This document shows positions 52,905 through 63,870 of a stretch of DNA of 64,000 nucleotides, in pieces. The stretch's first letter is position 1. Each line of letters begins with the position of its first letter. This DNA comes from Undaria pinnatifida (Eukaryota > Sar > Phaeophyceae > Laminariales > Alariaceae). The notes under the pieces were generated by a model that saw only the letters and a program-made list of their open reading frames with translations, was not told the DNA's origin and ran no database searches. The stretch spans positions 22,879,108-22,943,107 of the forward strand of contig JABAKD010000023.1 in assembly GCA_012845835.1 (NCBI GenBank), given 5' to 3'. A program made the translations under genes and the position numbers.

Positions 52905-53595
52905 AATTCCGCATCGGCTGCTTGTGCGCGGCTTTTGTGCCGCTCCAGCAGCGCTCTATCCATGCATGCCGCGGACGCCTCGAGGCCGCCGGGTCGCACT
53001 AGTCGTGGACTACGCACCCCATCGCTCTTTGGATGGCGTTCCCACCGGTCCTCTCCTCGTAGGCGCTTGCTTTTCGTTTCGGGACTACTTTTTTTGCCAG
53101 TGGTCGATGCAACGCTTTCGCCTTGCGTTTGTTTCCAATATGACGCGATTTTTGAAGAAATGGTCCGCTGCCCCAACATAATAGAGTAGAGTGGGGTTGG
53201 TTCTAATGGATGCCACTTATCCCAACTCAGATGGTGGTTAAGTATTTGCACCGATTACATCTCATGATTTGGAGATAAGCCAAAAGTTCATGGAAATAAC
53301 CCCGACACAGCCAGTTTTTGGGCGATTTTTCACTTCTGTTTTAATTCGAAAGACTAAGCCACCTTTGAACGTATTAGTTCTAGAGACGTACTGTTATCTT
53401 CCCAGTTGAAGATCCATGCGCAATCTCTTGCACCATGCGTTTGAAAATTCAATATTTTTTTACACTTACATAAGTAATTCTACGGTGGGTAGAGGCGGTG
53501 GGTAGAGGCGTCGGCTTTTGGTGGGAATGGTGTTTTTTTTGTTGGTTGTTGTCGCTTTTTTTAGTGGTCGATACGCACAGAATCGCAGGCCTAAC
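52905..53595. repeat. About 690-bp dispersed repeat, second copy
   Basis: This is the partner of 42190-42870. It extends to TGGTCGATACGCACAGAATC and the GGCCTAACAGTTCC junction. The minus-strand frame ACMDRALLERHKSRAQAADA is open here for 116 codons (52901-53251). Confidence 0.7.
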
Positions 53596-54102
53596 AGTTC
53601 CTCATTCCGTGCACTTTCTGCGACAAGGTGGTGGGGAAGGGGGATAATTGCCCATCCTGGCGTGGATCACTCGTTGTGGAGTTTGAAATCTGGCCCAACA
53701 AGACAACATAGTACCTATTCTGAAATGGCTGATTCCCATATGAAACAAAGAAGAACACATCAAAACCACGATAAAAAGACCGCGCACGGACAACTGCTGT
53801 TTTTTTTTTTTTGCCAGTTGATAATCCATCTTTCGTCCATGTATTTTTTACCTCGCAAATTTATGTGCGTAAGAGTCGACCGTACCAAAAGTCATCGTCC
53901 TACTCGTGCTGGACACGTGCGGATGGGATTACCGCTTACTTCTTTATGGTTCTCCACCACGACGGGGACAGAGGGAACCGTCCCGGAGAGGGCGCCAACC
54001 CTTCGCCTATCGAGCTGCGGGCTTTAAAACTAGTTTTCAGTACCACCAGGTACATCTTAATTGCCCGCAGGCTGTCAGATGTTGGATGCTAGGATTTCCT
54101 TC
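53596..54102. other. No gene recognised
   Basis: A 169-codon plus-strand frame (53518-54027) crosses a poly-T tract and the repeat edge, so it is not credited. Confidence 0.3.
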
Positions 54103-54141
54103 TTGCGCCACTCCCCTAGGCACTTTCCGGAGGGGAAACTT
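54103..54141 (+). repeat. Helitron-like 3' terminus (ACTTG variant)
   Basis: TTGCGCCACTCCCCTAGGCA..GGAGGGGAAACTTG is the fourth member of the terminus family. No helicase remnant lies upstream. Confidence 0.55.
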
Positions 54142-54450
54142 GTACTATATAAATTTGTTTTTTTCGTGGTTGGCTTTGGTTCGTTTTCATGGTGCTATGC
54201 TTGGCTTGGCAATTTTTTGTTTTATGTTATGCCTGGCTTTGACCTTTTGGGCAGGAGCAATGGGCTCTAGTTTTTTTCGGTATATTCATGTGGTGCTGTC
54301 TACCTTCACCGATTTCACCGATATTTTGTAGTTTGTACGTTCGCCTGTATTTCCTGTCTGTGTAGATGTTTTGTTTTGTAGGTAGCCTGTCACAGAGAAG
54401 GTGTGTCGTATCAGTTGGAACATCGTTAGTTTTTTTTTTTTATCCACTAC
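54142..54450. other. T/G-rich stretch, unrecognised
   Basis: No motif is recognised. Confidence 0.3.
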
Positions 54451-54454
54451 ATAT

Positions 54455-55155
54455 ATTCCCCCGATCCCTCCCCCCCCACCCCCCTTTATTTTTCCGCCCA
54501 GTTTGTTTAAACGCCCAGCTTGAAATCGAAATCGGTCAGATATAATAAACACGTCTACGCAGTTGATATCACGTCATTATCTTTCTAACCATCCATGACG
54601 TAGTTTTCATTCTTCCCCCCCCCCCTCAACCCCCCTCCTCCAACGCCCCCTCCTTTCCCACCACCCGCACGATCGCCTAGACCTAGCACCACGCGTATAA
54701 CAAACCCCTACATATATTTGATCTCACAGCCGGAGTGTAATACAATATTATAAGTGACCTAAACCTCCTTAACCCCCCCCCCCCCCCCCCCCCCCCACTC
54801 CCTCCCTCCTTTTTTTTTTTTTTTTTTTCGCTCTCCCTTGCTCAAACGGCCCACCTAATATCGAAATTCGCCAGAGTAATAAACACTTCACGCACTGGAT
54901 ATCACCTCATTATCTTTCAAGAGCCATCCATGCCGCTGCTTTTCCCTCCACCCGCCCCCCCCCCCCCTCCCCCTCCCCCGCCCCCGCCCCGAACGCCCCC
55001 TCCTTCCCCACCACCCGCACCATCGCCTAGACCTAGCACCACACGTATAGCAAGCCCCTAATCTATGCCACCAAAAGCCCTTGCCCCCTCCCCCCCCCCA
55101 CCTCCCCACTCCCCCCACCCCATCCCACCCCCACCCCCTCGAACACTCCGCCCTT
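54455..55155. repeat. About 345-bp tandem repeat with poly-C and poly-T tracts
   Basis: ATCGCCTAGACCTAGCACCA occurs near 54671 and 55022, and TATCACsTCATTATCTTTC near 54567 and 54899. A run of 24 C lies at about 54773-54796 and a run of about 19 T at 54810-54828. One strand is almost purely pyrimidine for long distances. Confidence 0.8.
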
Positions 55156-55535
55156 TACTCACTGATTGTACGACTTACAGGATATACATGATAAAGTGGT
55201 GCATTCTTTCCAAAACCGTCACATTTATCCCCTTAAAAGAATGTATAGTTTCCACGCACAGATTGGGCTGCCCCAACCCCCCCCCCCCCCCCCCCCAATG
55301 ATAGTTTCCACGCACAAATTGAGCTGCCCCCCTCCCCCCCCCCCCCTCCAACCCCGCTCCTATTTGATCAAAACCAGGCCCCCACGTCCTTCGAAACTCC
55401 GCCCTCCCCTCACCGGTTATTCGACTTACAGGATTCACTTGATAAACGGATGCATTTCCTTCCACAGCTGTCAGATTTTGTCCCCCTCACAAACGGGTTT
55501 TATAGTTTCCGCGCACAGACTGACTAACATCACCC
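55156..55535. repeat. About 256-bp tandem repeat, two copies
   Basis: CGACTTACAGGATATACATG or CGACTTACAGGATTCACTTG starts copies at 55171 and 55429. Both run to TATAGTTTCCrCGCACAGA. Poly-C tracts lie between them. Confidence 0.75.
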
Positions 55536-55647
55536 TGTTGACCCTGATAGCTACACTGTAGTTGTAAGGGGAGTCGCCGACCTATATCCTTAATGAGGAC
55601 ACACAACCCGTAATACGCGCGATCGGAGTATCACACAGCTTGCAAAG

Positions 55648-55704
55648 ATGAGTTTCGACGAAATATTCGATCTCACAGCTGGGGTGTATATTCATTTTTT
55701 ATAG
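55648..55704 (+). CDS. Conserved small ORF (MSFDEIFDLTAGVYIHF)
   Basis: An 18-codon frame in the context CAGCTTGCAAAGATGAGT, homologous to 19085 (minus) and 44925. The shared upstream bases suggest a common exon or transcript start. Confidence 0.3.
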   Translation: MSFDEIFDLTAGVYIHFL

Positions 55705-55705
55705 C

Positions 55706-55917
55706 TTTTTTCCAACGCACACGGTTGGGGGGCCTTCCAATGCACACTGCCGGAATCCTTCCAACGCACACTGACTACGGCTCGGTTTGCATCCAAGCAC
55801 TGTTCGGCTGCCGTGCCAACCTAACACTGGTGGGGCATTTTGCGACGCACACTGTCACGGCCCTTCCAACGCACACTGTCACGGCCCTTCCAACGCACAC
55901 TTACGACGGCTCGGAGG
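55706..55917. repeat. CCTTCCAACGCACACTG minisatellite
   Basis: At least five units recur, the last three about 23 bp apart and separated by TCACGGC or ACGACGGC. A G-run and a C-run follow at 55925-55962. Confidence 0.85.
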
Positions 55918-55970
55918 GGAAGGGTTCGGGGGGGGGGTCGCGTCGCCCCCCCCCCCCCCGACACTGCTAA

Positions 55971-56711
55971 TTGCTTCCGAACACCGTTCAGCTGCCGTGC
56001 CATCCAAACACTACACTGCTGCTGTTAGGGGGTTGTAGGGTTCCTTTTCTCCACTGCACCCCACAGAACTCTGCCTTCCTTCCTAGTGCAACACTGCTGT
56101 ACGCGGCTTTGAGGTTGCGCTCGTGCACCCAACACTCTTCTTCGGTCCCTCTGTGCGTCTGCTACAGTGTGTCCGCTGCGCACACGTGCTTCAGACACAT
56201 GGTGCATTCGGCTGCTGTTGCGAGCTGTACTCCTTCTCCTGTCTCGACTGCCGCAACACTCAAGTACAGCAGTCTACTTGCTGCTTTAGACACTGTCCTG
56301 TTGCCTTACGTGCCGCCAACAGCACTCATGCGTAGCGGTCCGGTGGGTGTGCTGTTTTGTGTCTTTTACGCGAGTACATACAGCCTACACCTCCTTGCTC
56401 ACTTTTTTGTGACGTGCGATTCGATCCTGCCCGTGGTCTGCCGTGTTCGTCTCCGACGGCCGCGAGTGTGTCCTTTAACTGCGTCTGCTACCTCGCTGCT
56501 GGTCGCTGCTCCTCTCTTGCCACTGCTGTGGGTGTCTGCTATGAGCCTTCGTATGTTTGCTCGTGCTAGAGTTCTGCTGGTCTTAAGCTATGCTTTACCA
56601 ACGAATCGCACTTATTTTGTGACCTGGGCTGCGGAAATTTACCCTCTCGTGAAAAACACCCCCTCCCCAAGTATCCAACTGCCACAAAACAACAAAAGCG
56701 CTGTTCCGTAA
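55971..56711 (+). CDS. 246-codon open frame, unknown
   Basis: A long uninterrupted plus-strand frame, Leu/Ser/Thr/Cys-rich with many hydrophobic stretches. Its second half (56331-56600) belongs to a duplicated block whose second copy is broken into shorter frames. No domain is recognised, so chance openness in a pyrimidine-rich repeat is possible. Confidence 0.2.
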   Translation: MLPNTVQLPCHPNTTLLLLGGCRVPFLHCTPQNSAFLPSATLLYAALRLRSCTQHSSSVPLCVCYSVSAAHTCFRHMVHSAAVASCTPSPVSTAATLKYSSLLAALDTVLLPYVPPTALMRSGPVGVLFCVFYASTYSLHLLAHFFVTCDSILPVVCRVRLRRPRVCPLTASATSLLVAAPLLPLLWVSAMSLRMFARARVLLVLSYALPTNRTYFVTWAAEIYPLVKNTPSPSIQLPQNNKSAVP

Positions 56712-57062
56712 CACTTTCATCCTCTCGCCCTCAGCACACACCCCCACTCACACCCCGCACACCAAACCCCCACTACTTCTGTCCACTTATGCACGGCGGT
56801 CCGGTGGGTGTGCTTCTGTGTGTCTGTGTCACGCGAGTACATACAGCCTAAACCTCCCTGCTCACTTCTTTGTAGCCCGTGATTCGATCCTGCCCGTGGT
56901 CTGCCGTGTGCATCTCCGGCGGCGGCGAGTTTGTCCTTCTATTGCGGCTGCTGTCTCGCTGCTGCCGCTGCTCCTCCCTTGCGATTGCTGCGGGTGTCTG
57001 CTATGAGCCTTCGTATGGTTACTCGTGCTAGACTTCTTCTGGTCTTTGGCTGCGTGTCTCAC
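56331..57062. repeat. About 270-bp block duplicated at 459-bp spacing
   Basis: GCGGTCCGGTGGGTGTGCT starts copies near 56335 and 56794. Both contain GATTCGATCCTGCCCGTGGT and end GAGCCTTCGTATG and CTCGTGCTAGA. Confidence 0.85.
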
Positions 57063-57168
57063 CTGCAGTTTCTCGCCTACACATATTTGCGGCAAGTGTA
57101 CCACGTACGCGCAGTCGATACTCGGGGCCAGTACTCGATAATAAGTCTAACCCTCTGCGTACTGCGTA

Positions 57169-57534
57169 CGAGGGCTCCGCCCCGCGGACGGCGTCAGTCG
57201 CCCGCTACGCTCGCGCAAGGAAGATTTCAACTAAATGTGAAGGGGGCAGAAAGAATAGGCCCATGATTCAGTGCCACTAGCGATATGATAATGCCAAGCA
57301 TGAGCTACTTGTGCGGAGCTGATTGCCCTGTCTATGCTGTGCTGTATGTTGGCGATGCCACGTTCTGATCGGCAGTAGTACGGGTGTAATTTGAAAAAAA
57401 TCGCGAAGAGGACCGAGATGGAGAACAAAATCAACGACGAAAGCAAAAGGACGAGTACACACGTACTGCCGGCACATGGTATCTGGTACTTCGCCTAATA
57501 CCTGGTGGTACTCGGTTGGGGTTGTAAAGAAAGC
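57169..57534 (-). mobile_element. Truncated hairpin-ended element, inverse of 29151-29520
   Basis: It begins CGAGGGCTCCGCCCCGCGGA and shows the same interior as 29151-29520 in reverse, and it too lacks the ATAGACTTA end. Confidence 0.6.
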
Positions 57535-58680
57535 GCACGGCTCTGCTCCGCGGGCGGCTGACGTCGCCCGCTACGCTTGCGCAAGGAAGAATGCAACTGA
57601 AACATGTCAAGGGGGCAGGAAGAAGAGGCCCGTGGTTATTTGGTGCAAGTAGTGAATTGATAATGCCAAGAGGTGCTTGTGCAGAGCTAATTGCCCTGCA
57701 CTGTGCTATGTGCTTGTTGATGTCACGTTCTGAACGGCAGTACGTGTAATATATGCGAGGGGGGGGGGACATGGGGACCGAGAGAGGACAATCAACTGAA
57801 GAAAGCAAAAGACGAGTACGCAACACATACATACACCTGGTACCTGTATCATACCTGGTACTACTACTACTGCTGCATTTTCAAAAGAACGCACAGCGCC
57901 GCACGACATGGCACCGCAAAACGAAGGGCAAGGCACGGCACCGAACTGCGCTGCGCTGCTGAGCTATATATAGCCGGGCTGACCTGAGCTGGGGGTGCAT
58001 TGTGATCCAACAACGTAATATGTACCTGGTGTAGTATTCATAGTACCGGTACGTGGTGTGATACTTCGAATGTTACTGGCATGTACGAACAAGTAAAAGT
58101 ACAGCAAAGCACGCAGCATTGGCAAAGCACGGCGCTGCGCTCTGCTGAGCTGGCGCTGCGCTGCGGTGCGCAGCTGAGCTGAGCTACAGGCCACGGCAGG
58201 GCATCGCAAGGCACTGCACGGCGCTTCGCTGCTGAGCTATAGCGCTGCGGTGGGGTGCTGGGCGGCGCTGAGCTGATGCGCCAAGCCCAGATCTCAGCCT
58301 ATGAAACTTTGTGCAAGTACAAAACAAACGGTGGAAATCACAAAAAAGCTAAATCTGGACCGTTCCGCAAGTAATGCACAGGCGGTAAATTAGCGGCAAA
58401 TGGTAGGAAGTTCAACTTACTACACAAAATGGAAGAATAAATCGCGAAAAAGTTCAAAATCGTGTTGCCAGAAAAGCCATTATTTTGCAGGAAGCAGCTG
58501 AAAAGTCCAGAAACACCTGGCGAAACGAGCAGAAACAAAACTAAAAACGCGGAGCAAGAAATAAAAGAAAAGCTGGACCGTTCCGCAAGTAATAGACAGA
58601 GGCGGTGTCGAAGTGGGATCCCCGGAGATGCCAGGGGTGCACCAACCGAGCACTTTCAGAAAAAATTTAAGTAAGTCTAT
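57535..58680 (-). mobile_element. Non-autonomous hairpin-ended element, complete, inverse of 27903-29150
   Basis: The hairpin end is CTCTGCTCCGCGGGCGGCTG and the far end TTTAAGTAAGTCTAT at 58680. The TATA-like GAGCTATATATAGCCGGGCT block lies at about 57961. Length and gene-free content match the copy at 27.9 kb. Confidence 0.6.
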
Positions 58681-58895
58681 GTATCAAATAGTCTGTGAAG
58701 CACATCCCGCCTTCCCTCTCTGTCCGCTCTGCTCGTTGATCTCTGAGGGATTTGACAGCAGTACAATGGCAGTAGAGCAGCTCGTGTCTTGCGAGGATAA
58801 CTAGCGTCAACGCTTCGCACGTGACCCTAGTTATAGATGTTAATATAAGTGTTGGAGCCTGACCTGTGAATGCTGACTAGGTTCCATAGAGAAAA
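58681..58895. other. No feature recognised
   Basis: A short unique stretch between the element and the microsatellite. Confidence 0.3.
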
Positions 58896-59222
58896 CACAA
58901 CCACAGCAACAACAACAACAACAACAACAACTACAACTACAACTACAACTACAACTACAACTACAACTACAACTACAACTACAACTACAACTACAACTAC
59001 TACAACTACAACTACAACTACAACTACAACTACAACTACAACTACAACAACTACTACTACTACTACTACAACTACTACAACTACAACTACAACTAAAACT
59101 ACAACTACAACTACAACTACAACTACAACTACAACTACAACTACAACTACAACTACAACTACAGCAAACAGCAAACAGCAAACAGCAACAGCAGCAACAA
59201 CAACCACAACCACAACCACAAC
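58896..59222. repeat. (CAACTA)n hexanucleotide array
   Basis: More than 300 bp of CAACAA and CAACTA units, with a small CAAACAG block near the right end. Poly-Thr and poly-Val frames across it are artefacts. Confidence 0.95.
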
Positions 59223-60464
59223 TTAGTCATTCAGGTCGAAGTATTCCAGGGACTCGCATGCACTCAGTCATTTTAGGTCGAAGTACTCCAGGCATTGAGT
59301 CATTCAACATGACTGGTACTCGGGAGTATTTGGCTGAGTACTAATGACTGGTACTGGTACTCTGACGACCGTTAAATCTACAAACTTTTGACTTTTCATA
59401 TATACCTCGCACTGGTGGAATCGTATTTTTAGTCTACGCGAAACAAGCATTTCATTCACTTTTACATTTTCTTCAATTGTTGGTACACACTTCGTTGATG
59501 TTGCATCACATTCTTCAGAACACCTGTCGTTTGTTTTTCTTTTCTTTTTTTGTTATTTTGTTCCTCTTTTTTCATGGTCTGGCTTGGTTTGTTGTGTTCT
59601 CGTACCCGGCACTTCAGCATTTCAATTGTTTTACCTTGATGATTTGCGACTGTTTGATTTGCACTATTTTTCACAGTCGGTGACCACATAATTTCTATCT
59701 CTAAGATGAAGAATCAGCACGGACACTGGGCGTACTGATGATGGGTAGAGACAACGGTTCAATGTGCAAACAACTCCCACACTTCATTGCGGTACTTATA
59801 CTTATGTTATCTATCTATCAATGGCTCCAAGATCTAGATCTATTTATTCTCCCTTCTTTTTATTGGGGGGAGGAGGGGTGTACTCAGTTTGTGCATGGCC
59901 GTAGTCGTATGACCATAAACCCTCGCATCCCTACTATGCCGGGACAGAGCACGTCGGGTTTTCACCAACCAGGCAGACATTGCTTAGACTTAGCGCGAAG
60001 CGCCGTGAGATCTTCGGCGAGTCGCATGAAGGGTGGACTGCATCCTTCCAAGAACCGCTCGTAAGACGGACTTCGGCACTTTATGCCTATTTTCTTGCTT
60101 ATGGATGACAGCGCCAATGAGTTGTACTTTGTTTTCTGGTGTGCCCGCTCCAGAGATAGCAATGGGTATTACTATGTAACTGCGTCGTGCGTGCCTTAGC
60201 ATATTTACTTTACATATTTACACTACGTGATGCGATCTTTACTCTTGTGCGGATTTAGGGTTCTCCACCCCGCACAATATGATCGACTCGATAACCATCA
60301 TGGTGACCGCCAAAAAACGAACGGTGCCATGGTTGTCTAGCTCACGCAGTGATTGGCATGTTTTACAGCGTCGTTGCCATCCAATGCCACGCCCAATGTA
60401 ATGTTTTGCAGCGTCGGTGCCAACCGAGGCCAACAATAATATATACCTGGTATACCTTAAGACA
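59223..60464. other. Mostly unrecognised; 3' flank of the non-LTR remnant
   Basis: A short duplication (GTCATTCAGGTCGAAGTATT-type) lies at 59225-59300. A minus-strand frame at 59990-60202 with VIHKQENRHKVPKSVLRAVL could belong to the non-LTR element or its 3' region. I cannot decide. Confidence 0.3.
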
Positions 60465-61245
60465 GGAGGGGGGGATATTCATTTTGTTGCTTGTCTTAGT
60501 TATTTGACCATTGACCGCGCCTCCCTTTTGAGACGGAGCACTGTTCCTACTCCTGATAGAGAAACCTCCGACATTTGGGCGCTCATTAGTTTTTTTTCAT
60601 TTATTGCACATAAACTGTTTGCTTATCCTATTTCTTTCCTGTTTCACCGTCTGTGGCCACCATCTATCTCCTAGGAGAGCGATCGTTTTCTTGCCGCTCT
60701 CTAGTCTACCAAACTCTTCCATGTCACATCCGTCTAATTTCCTCATCTCCTCTACTAACACATGCCGTTCCTCCTTGTATATTCACATTCTCCAATTATG
60801 AGAGTCCCACTTTCTATTGTTGTGCCACACGGGCACATGTGTGCATCCACGTCCTCTCGAGTATTGGTTTATCTATTTTTTCTTTCTGGTAGGTCCAGGC
60901 CCCCTACACGAAATCGCAGTTTCAGTTTTTTCGCGTAGTCCAATAGGCCGTGCATATACGATTTTATTCCAATATCTTCCCTCAACCCCCCGTATATTTC
61001 TTGAGTATTTCTCCGCTTTCATACTATTTCTTAGCGCTAGCCTTTCCCTTTCTTCTATCCTTTCTTTCACTTCTGTCTCGTACCCGCCAAACTTGTCTGT
61101 GGACAGGACCTCTTCTCGGTCTCCTAAACCATTCCATATTTTCCCGACTACGTTATCCCATCTTATTCCAGCTCGACCTTTTGCTGTTTTCTCCCGTACA
61201 GGCCTATCAGCTATGGCTGGTAACCTCCTTTCTGGCATATGTGTA
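60465..61245 (-). pseudogene. Non-LTR retrotransposon ORF2 C-terminus, frameshifted
   Basis: On the minus strand the pieces follow the order expected after the reverse transcriptase of a LINE-type ORF2. They are GYETEVKERIEERERLALRN (near 61080), then in another frame GIKSYMHGLLDYAKKLKLRF, then CPCGTTIESGTLIIGECE, then LLGDRWWPQTVKQERNRISK (near 60650) and NERPNVGGFSIRSRN. The CPCG..C segment resembles a terminal CCHC zinc knuckle in which the His position reads Leu. At least two frameshifts and a TGA after MCNK break the frame. The reverse transcriptase catalytic part is absent, consistent with 5' truncation. This reading rests on recognised pattern rather than a search. Confidence 0.7.
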
Positions 61246-62250
61246 CGTATAATTGTCATTTTTTTCCTTTCGGGCACATGTCTTCGTGCTTGCACCTTTA
61301 TCCGATCCGTTAGGGGGGGTGGGCACTATTGGACCGTTGGGGTCACGTTGCCGAAGGTTTGGGCGCAGTATGTCACGCATGGCAAACCTTTAAATATGTT
61401 TGGCCATGGGCATGGATAAGGCAAATCCCCGGGTTTCCGCAACATCCCCGGGGATGGTGTTTCCGCATCCCCCCGGGGATCGGGTTTACGCATCCCTTTG
61501 ATGCAAACCCAAAAACTACACCTGGTATGCACATCATGCGCGCGTATCAGACTACCAGACCCAGATAAACATTCGGTCTGATTTTTTCCCTCTCTTGAAC
61601 ACACACTTGAGCACAACCAAGACGCAGAGAGCACGACGTTAAGAAACTGCCGACCAGCAGCAGCGCCAGCAGGCAGCACCGTGCGTATGTGGCACATCCA
61701 TCTGCACCGTTCTGCTGTGGCTAGTTGATTTTTTCGGGGTCTGCCTTGTATCTGTAATCGATGACCTGCGTTTTGCTGCTGCTGTGGACGGCATCTCCAT
61801 TATGAACGAAAATATTAGGACCGTTTGGATTTAAGACTTTTGCATGGTTGGTTCTTTACATTTCCGACCATCAAGTTGTGCTACTCCCCCCACGCGACCA
61901 TGAGTGGGCAATAGTGAACATGCAGATAACACAGAAAAGGCTACAACCGTGCCCAGCAGCACAAGCAACAGCAGGCAACAGCATCATCATGCGCGTGTGG
62001 CATACCCCAACGCGATGTGCTGCTGTTGTGACTCTGTGTTTCATAGAGCATTAGAGCAGTACACGTATGGCAGCAAACCGATGCGTTGGTGCGGACTCGA
62101 ATTTCGCTAGGCAAAGCAAATTCGTCTCCTCGTTGGGACAATTTCGAATGGTACAACGATCAAAACAATCTAGCGTGATTTGTTTTTACTCTAAAAGCAA
62201 ACATCAGTGGATACAGGCGCTGATGATCCATGAGGAAGGGCTTCTCTGTC
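61235..62250 (+). repeat. About 1-kb dispersed repeat, second copy
   Basis: This is the partner of 45060-46080, including GTATAATTGTCATTTTTTTC at the left and GCGCTGATGATCCATGAGGA at the right. No coding frame is credited. Confidence 0.7.
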
Positions 62251-63075
62251 CCCGTTCCTCATTCCGTGTATAGAACACGGTATCAGGTAAACTCCATAAC
62301 AACGCAGAAATCTTGGCCATTTTCGTCCGTACTCAAAAGCTCGCATACATGACACGTACGTACATAAAATGTTTAAGCACCTGTGGATTATTTAAGCTTT
62401 ATATCTACCCTACCCCCACTGCTCAGTCGTTTTTGTACCGCATACAGATACCGCGTACCATAGCGCTGCACACACGCATCATAAGGGTGGGGGGTTGAGG
62501 GGACAATCCAACAAAAGAGGGTTTGCGACATAATACTATTATCCATCATTGCCCAGCAAAGTATGTCAAACAGCAATATCTTACCTGGTACTGGGCACAA
62601 CAGGTGCAAGGTTAGGGTGGAACCTTCAGTTCATTGAGAAGAAACACAACCACCGTTTCCACCGTCGTATTGCAATGTTCACGTGAGTAATACCGTATTT
62701 TCTACGCATGACCGAAATACAAATGTAGGTTTTCGGCGGAGACGAATTGCTTAACTCTTTGGCACGCGAGGGAAATGGTCAATTAAAAATGAACCAAAGT
62801 AGCAAAATGCCATGCCAGGGTGGGAGGGGTCAGGGGGAAACGCACAAGCATTTACCCTACAGAGCCCTCTGCCCTAGCTACCATTCCACGGGAATAGCAA
62901 ACTATTAACCAAGAATAGCAAGTCACATTGCTACGTCAGACAGCACTGCTGCCGAAATACCTCAGACGGGAAATACTGTCTTCATGATACATGACCTGTT
63001 TGTTGCCCAGTCGGGTCCAAAAGGCGGGAATGGTGCTCCGCCTTGGTGTCCGTGCCATCCAGCGTCCTCCATCGC
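62251..63075. other. Unrecognised region with one small hairpin
   Basis: CCGTGT-ATAGA-ACACGG (62265-62281) is a perfect 6-bp stem directly after the repeat end. Otherwise nothing is recognised. Confidence 0.35.
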
Positions 63076-63084
63076 AACCAGCCA

Positions 63085-63205
63085 CCTTGTGCTGATTCGA
63101 ACTCTGGCCTAGACGTCAATGGGCTCTCCAGCCGACGCTCCCACGCAGCACGATGGATTTGACTCGTAGTTGAGTTCACAACTAAACCATTAAGCCATCC
63201 GTTCT
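63085..63205 (-). repeat. Possible tRNA-like unit
   Basis: The minus strand reads GGATGGCTTAATGGTTTAG (box-A-like) and later GAGTTCGAATC (box-B-like), about 95 nt apart, longer than a normal tRNA. The head could be a degraded SINE. Confidence 0.3.
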
Positions 63206-63357
63206 TCCCCCGAAGCCCCCCCCCCCGCTGTCGGAATAATCGTGCTCGAATTCAGCTGGAGCTGGCGGCGGCCGAGCAGGGGGTGGTGCGTCCGGCGACT
63301 GCAGCTGCAGCTGCTGCTGTTGTTGCGGTCATTGCTCCTCCTGCTCCTAGTCTCCTC

Positions 63358-63870
63358 TCACCCTCCATCATCCCAAACATTTTCCCTATCAAGGGCCATC
63401 ACTTTCTCCACATCAACCATCATCCCTTGTTCCTCCGCCTCAACCACCTGCACCAGAGGTGCAGCAGCTGTCTCGCCCCTCGCTCCTTGGAGAAACACTG
63501 ACTCTGTCACAGCAGGTGTAGCAGGAGGTGGAAGCCAGCGTTCCTCGGCTCTTGGTGTATGTGCTGCGGCTGTCGCGGATGCTGCAGTTGCTTGAAGCTG
63601 AGCTTGAAGCTGGGCCACCCTCCGTTGCAATTTCTGAAGCTCGAATTGCAACGCAGCTTGTCTCACGCTCTCTGTCAATTGGTCGATCTGGTTCTGGAGT
63701 CTGTAGAACAGACCCCATCCGGCAGTCATTTGGTTCAGGGTCAGACGGCCACAACAGAACCACCTTAGATACATCTATTGAGTTGGTTCTGCGTTGCGAG
63801 AAGCTCTTCCAGCTCCTGCGTTTTCGCCCGGTGAAAACTCTCCACCGGTCCCCCAACGACTCCGTCCTGG
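63358..63870 (-). CDS. Coiled-coil reading frames, gag-like or unknown
   Basis: A frame starting at an ATG near 63870 reads MSHGQDGVVGGPVESF and then KTQELEELLATQNQLN before a stop near 63777. In a second frame (63774-63358) LQNQIDQLTESVRQAALQFE and LQKLQRRVAQLQAQLQ follow, with clear heptad Leu/Ile spacing, then an Ala/Pro-rich tail. The two pieces together look like one coiled-coil N-terminus interrupted by a frameshift or short intron. A retroelement gag or a plain host protein are both possible. Confidence 0.35.

Noticed and set aside
58827-59226. Frames of poly-Thr, poly-Val and poly-Ser up to 130 codons
   Set aside because: They are direct translations of the CAACTA hexanucleotide array.
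59880-60250. A possible snRNA or other small RNA gene
   Set aside because: No U1, U2, U4, U5 or U6 landmark sequences could be matched by eye.
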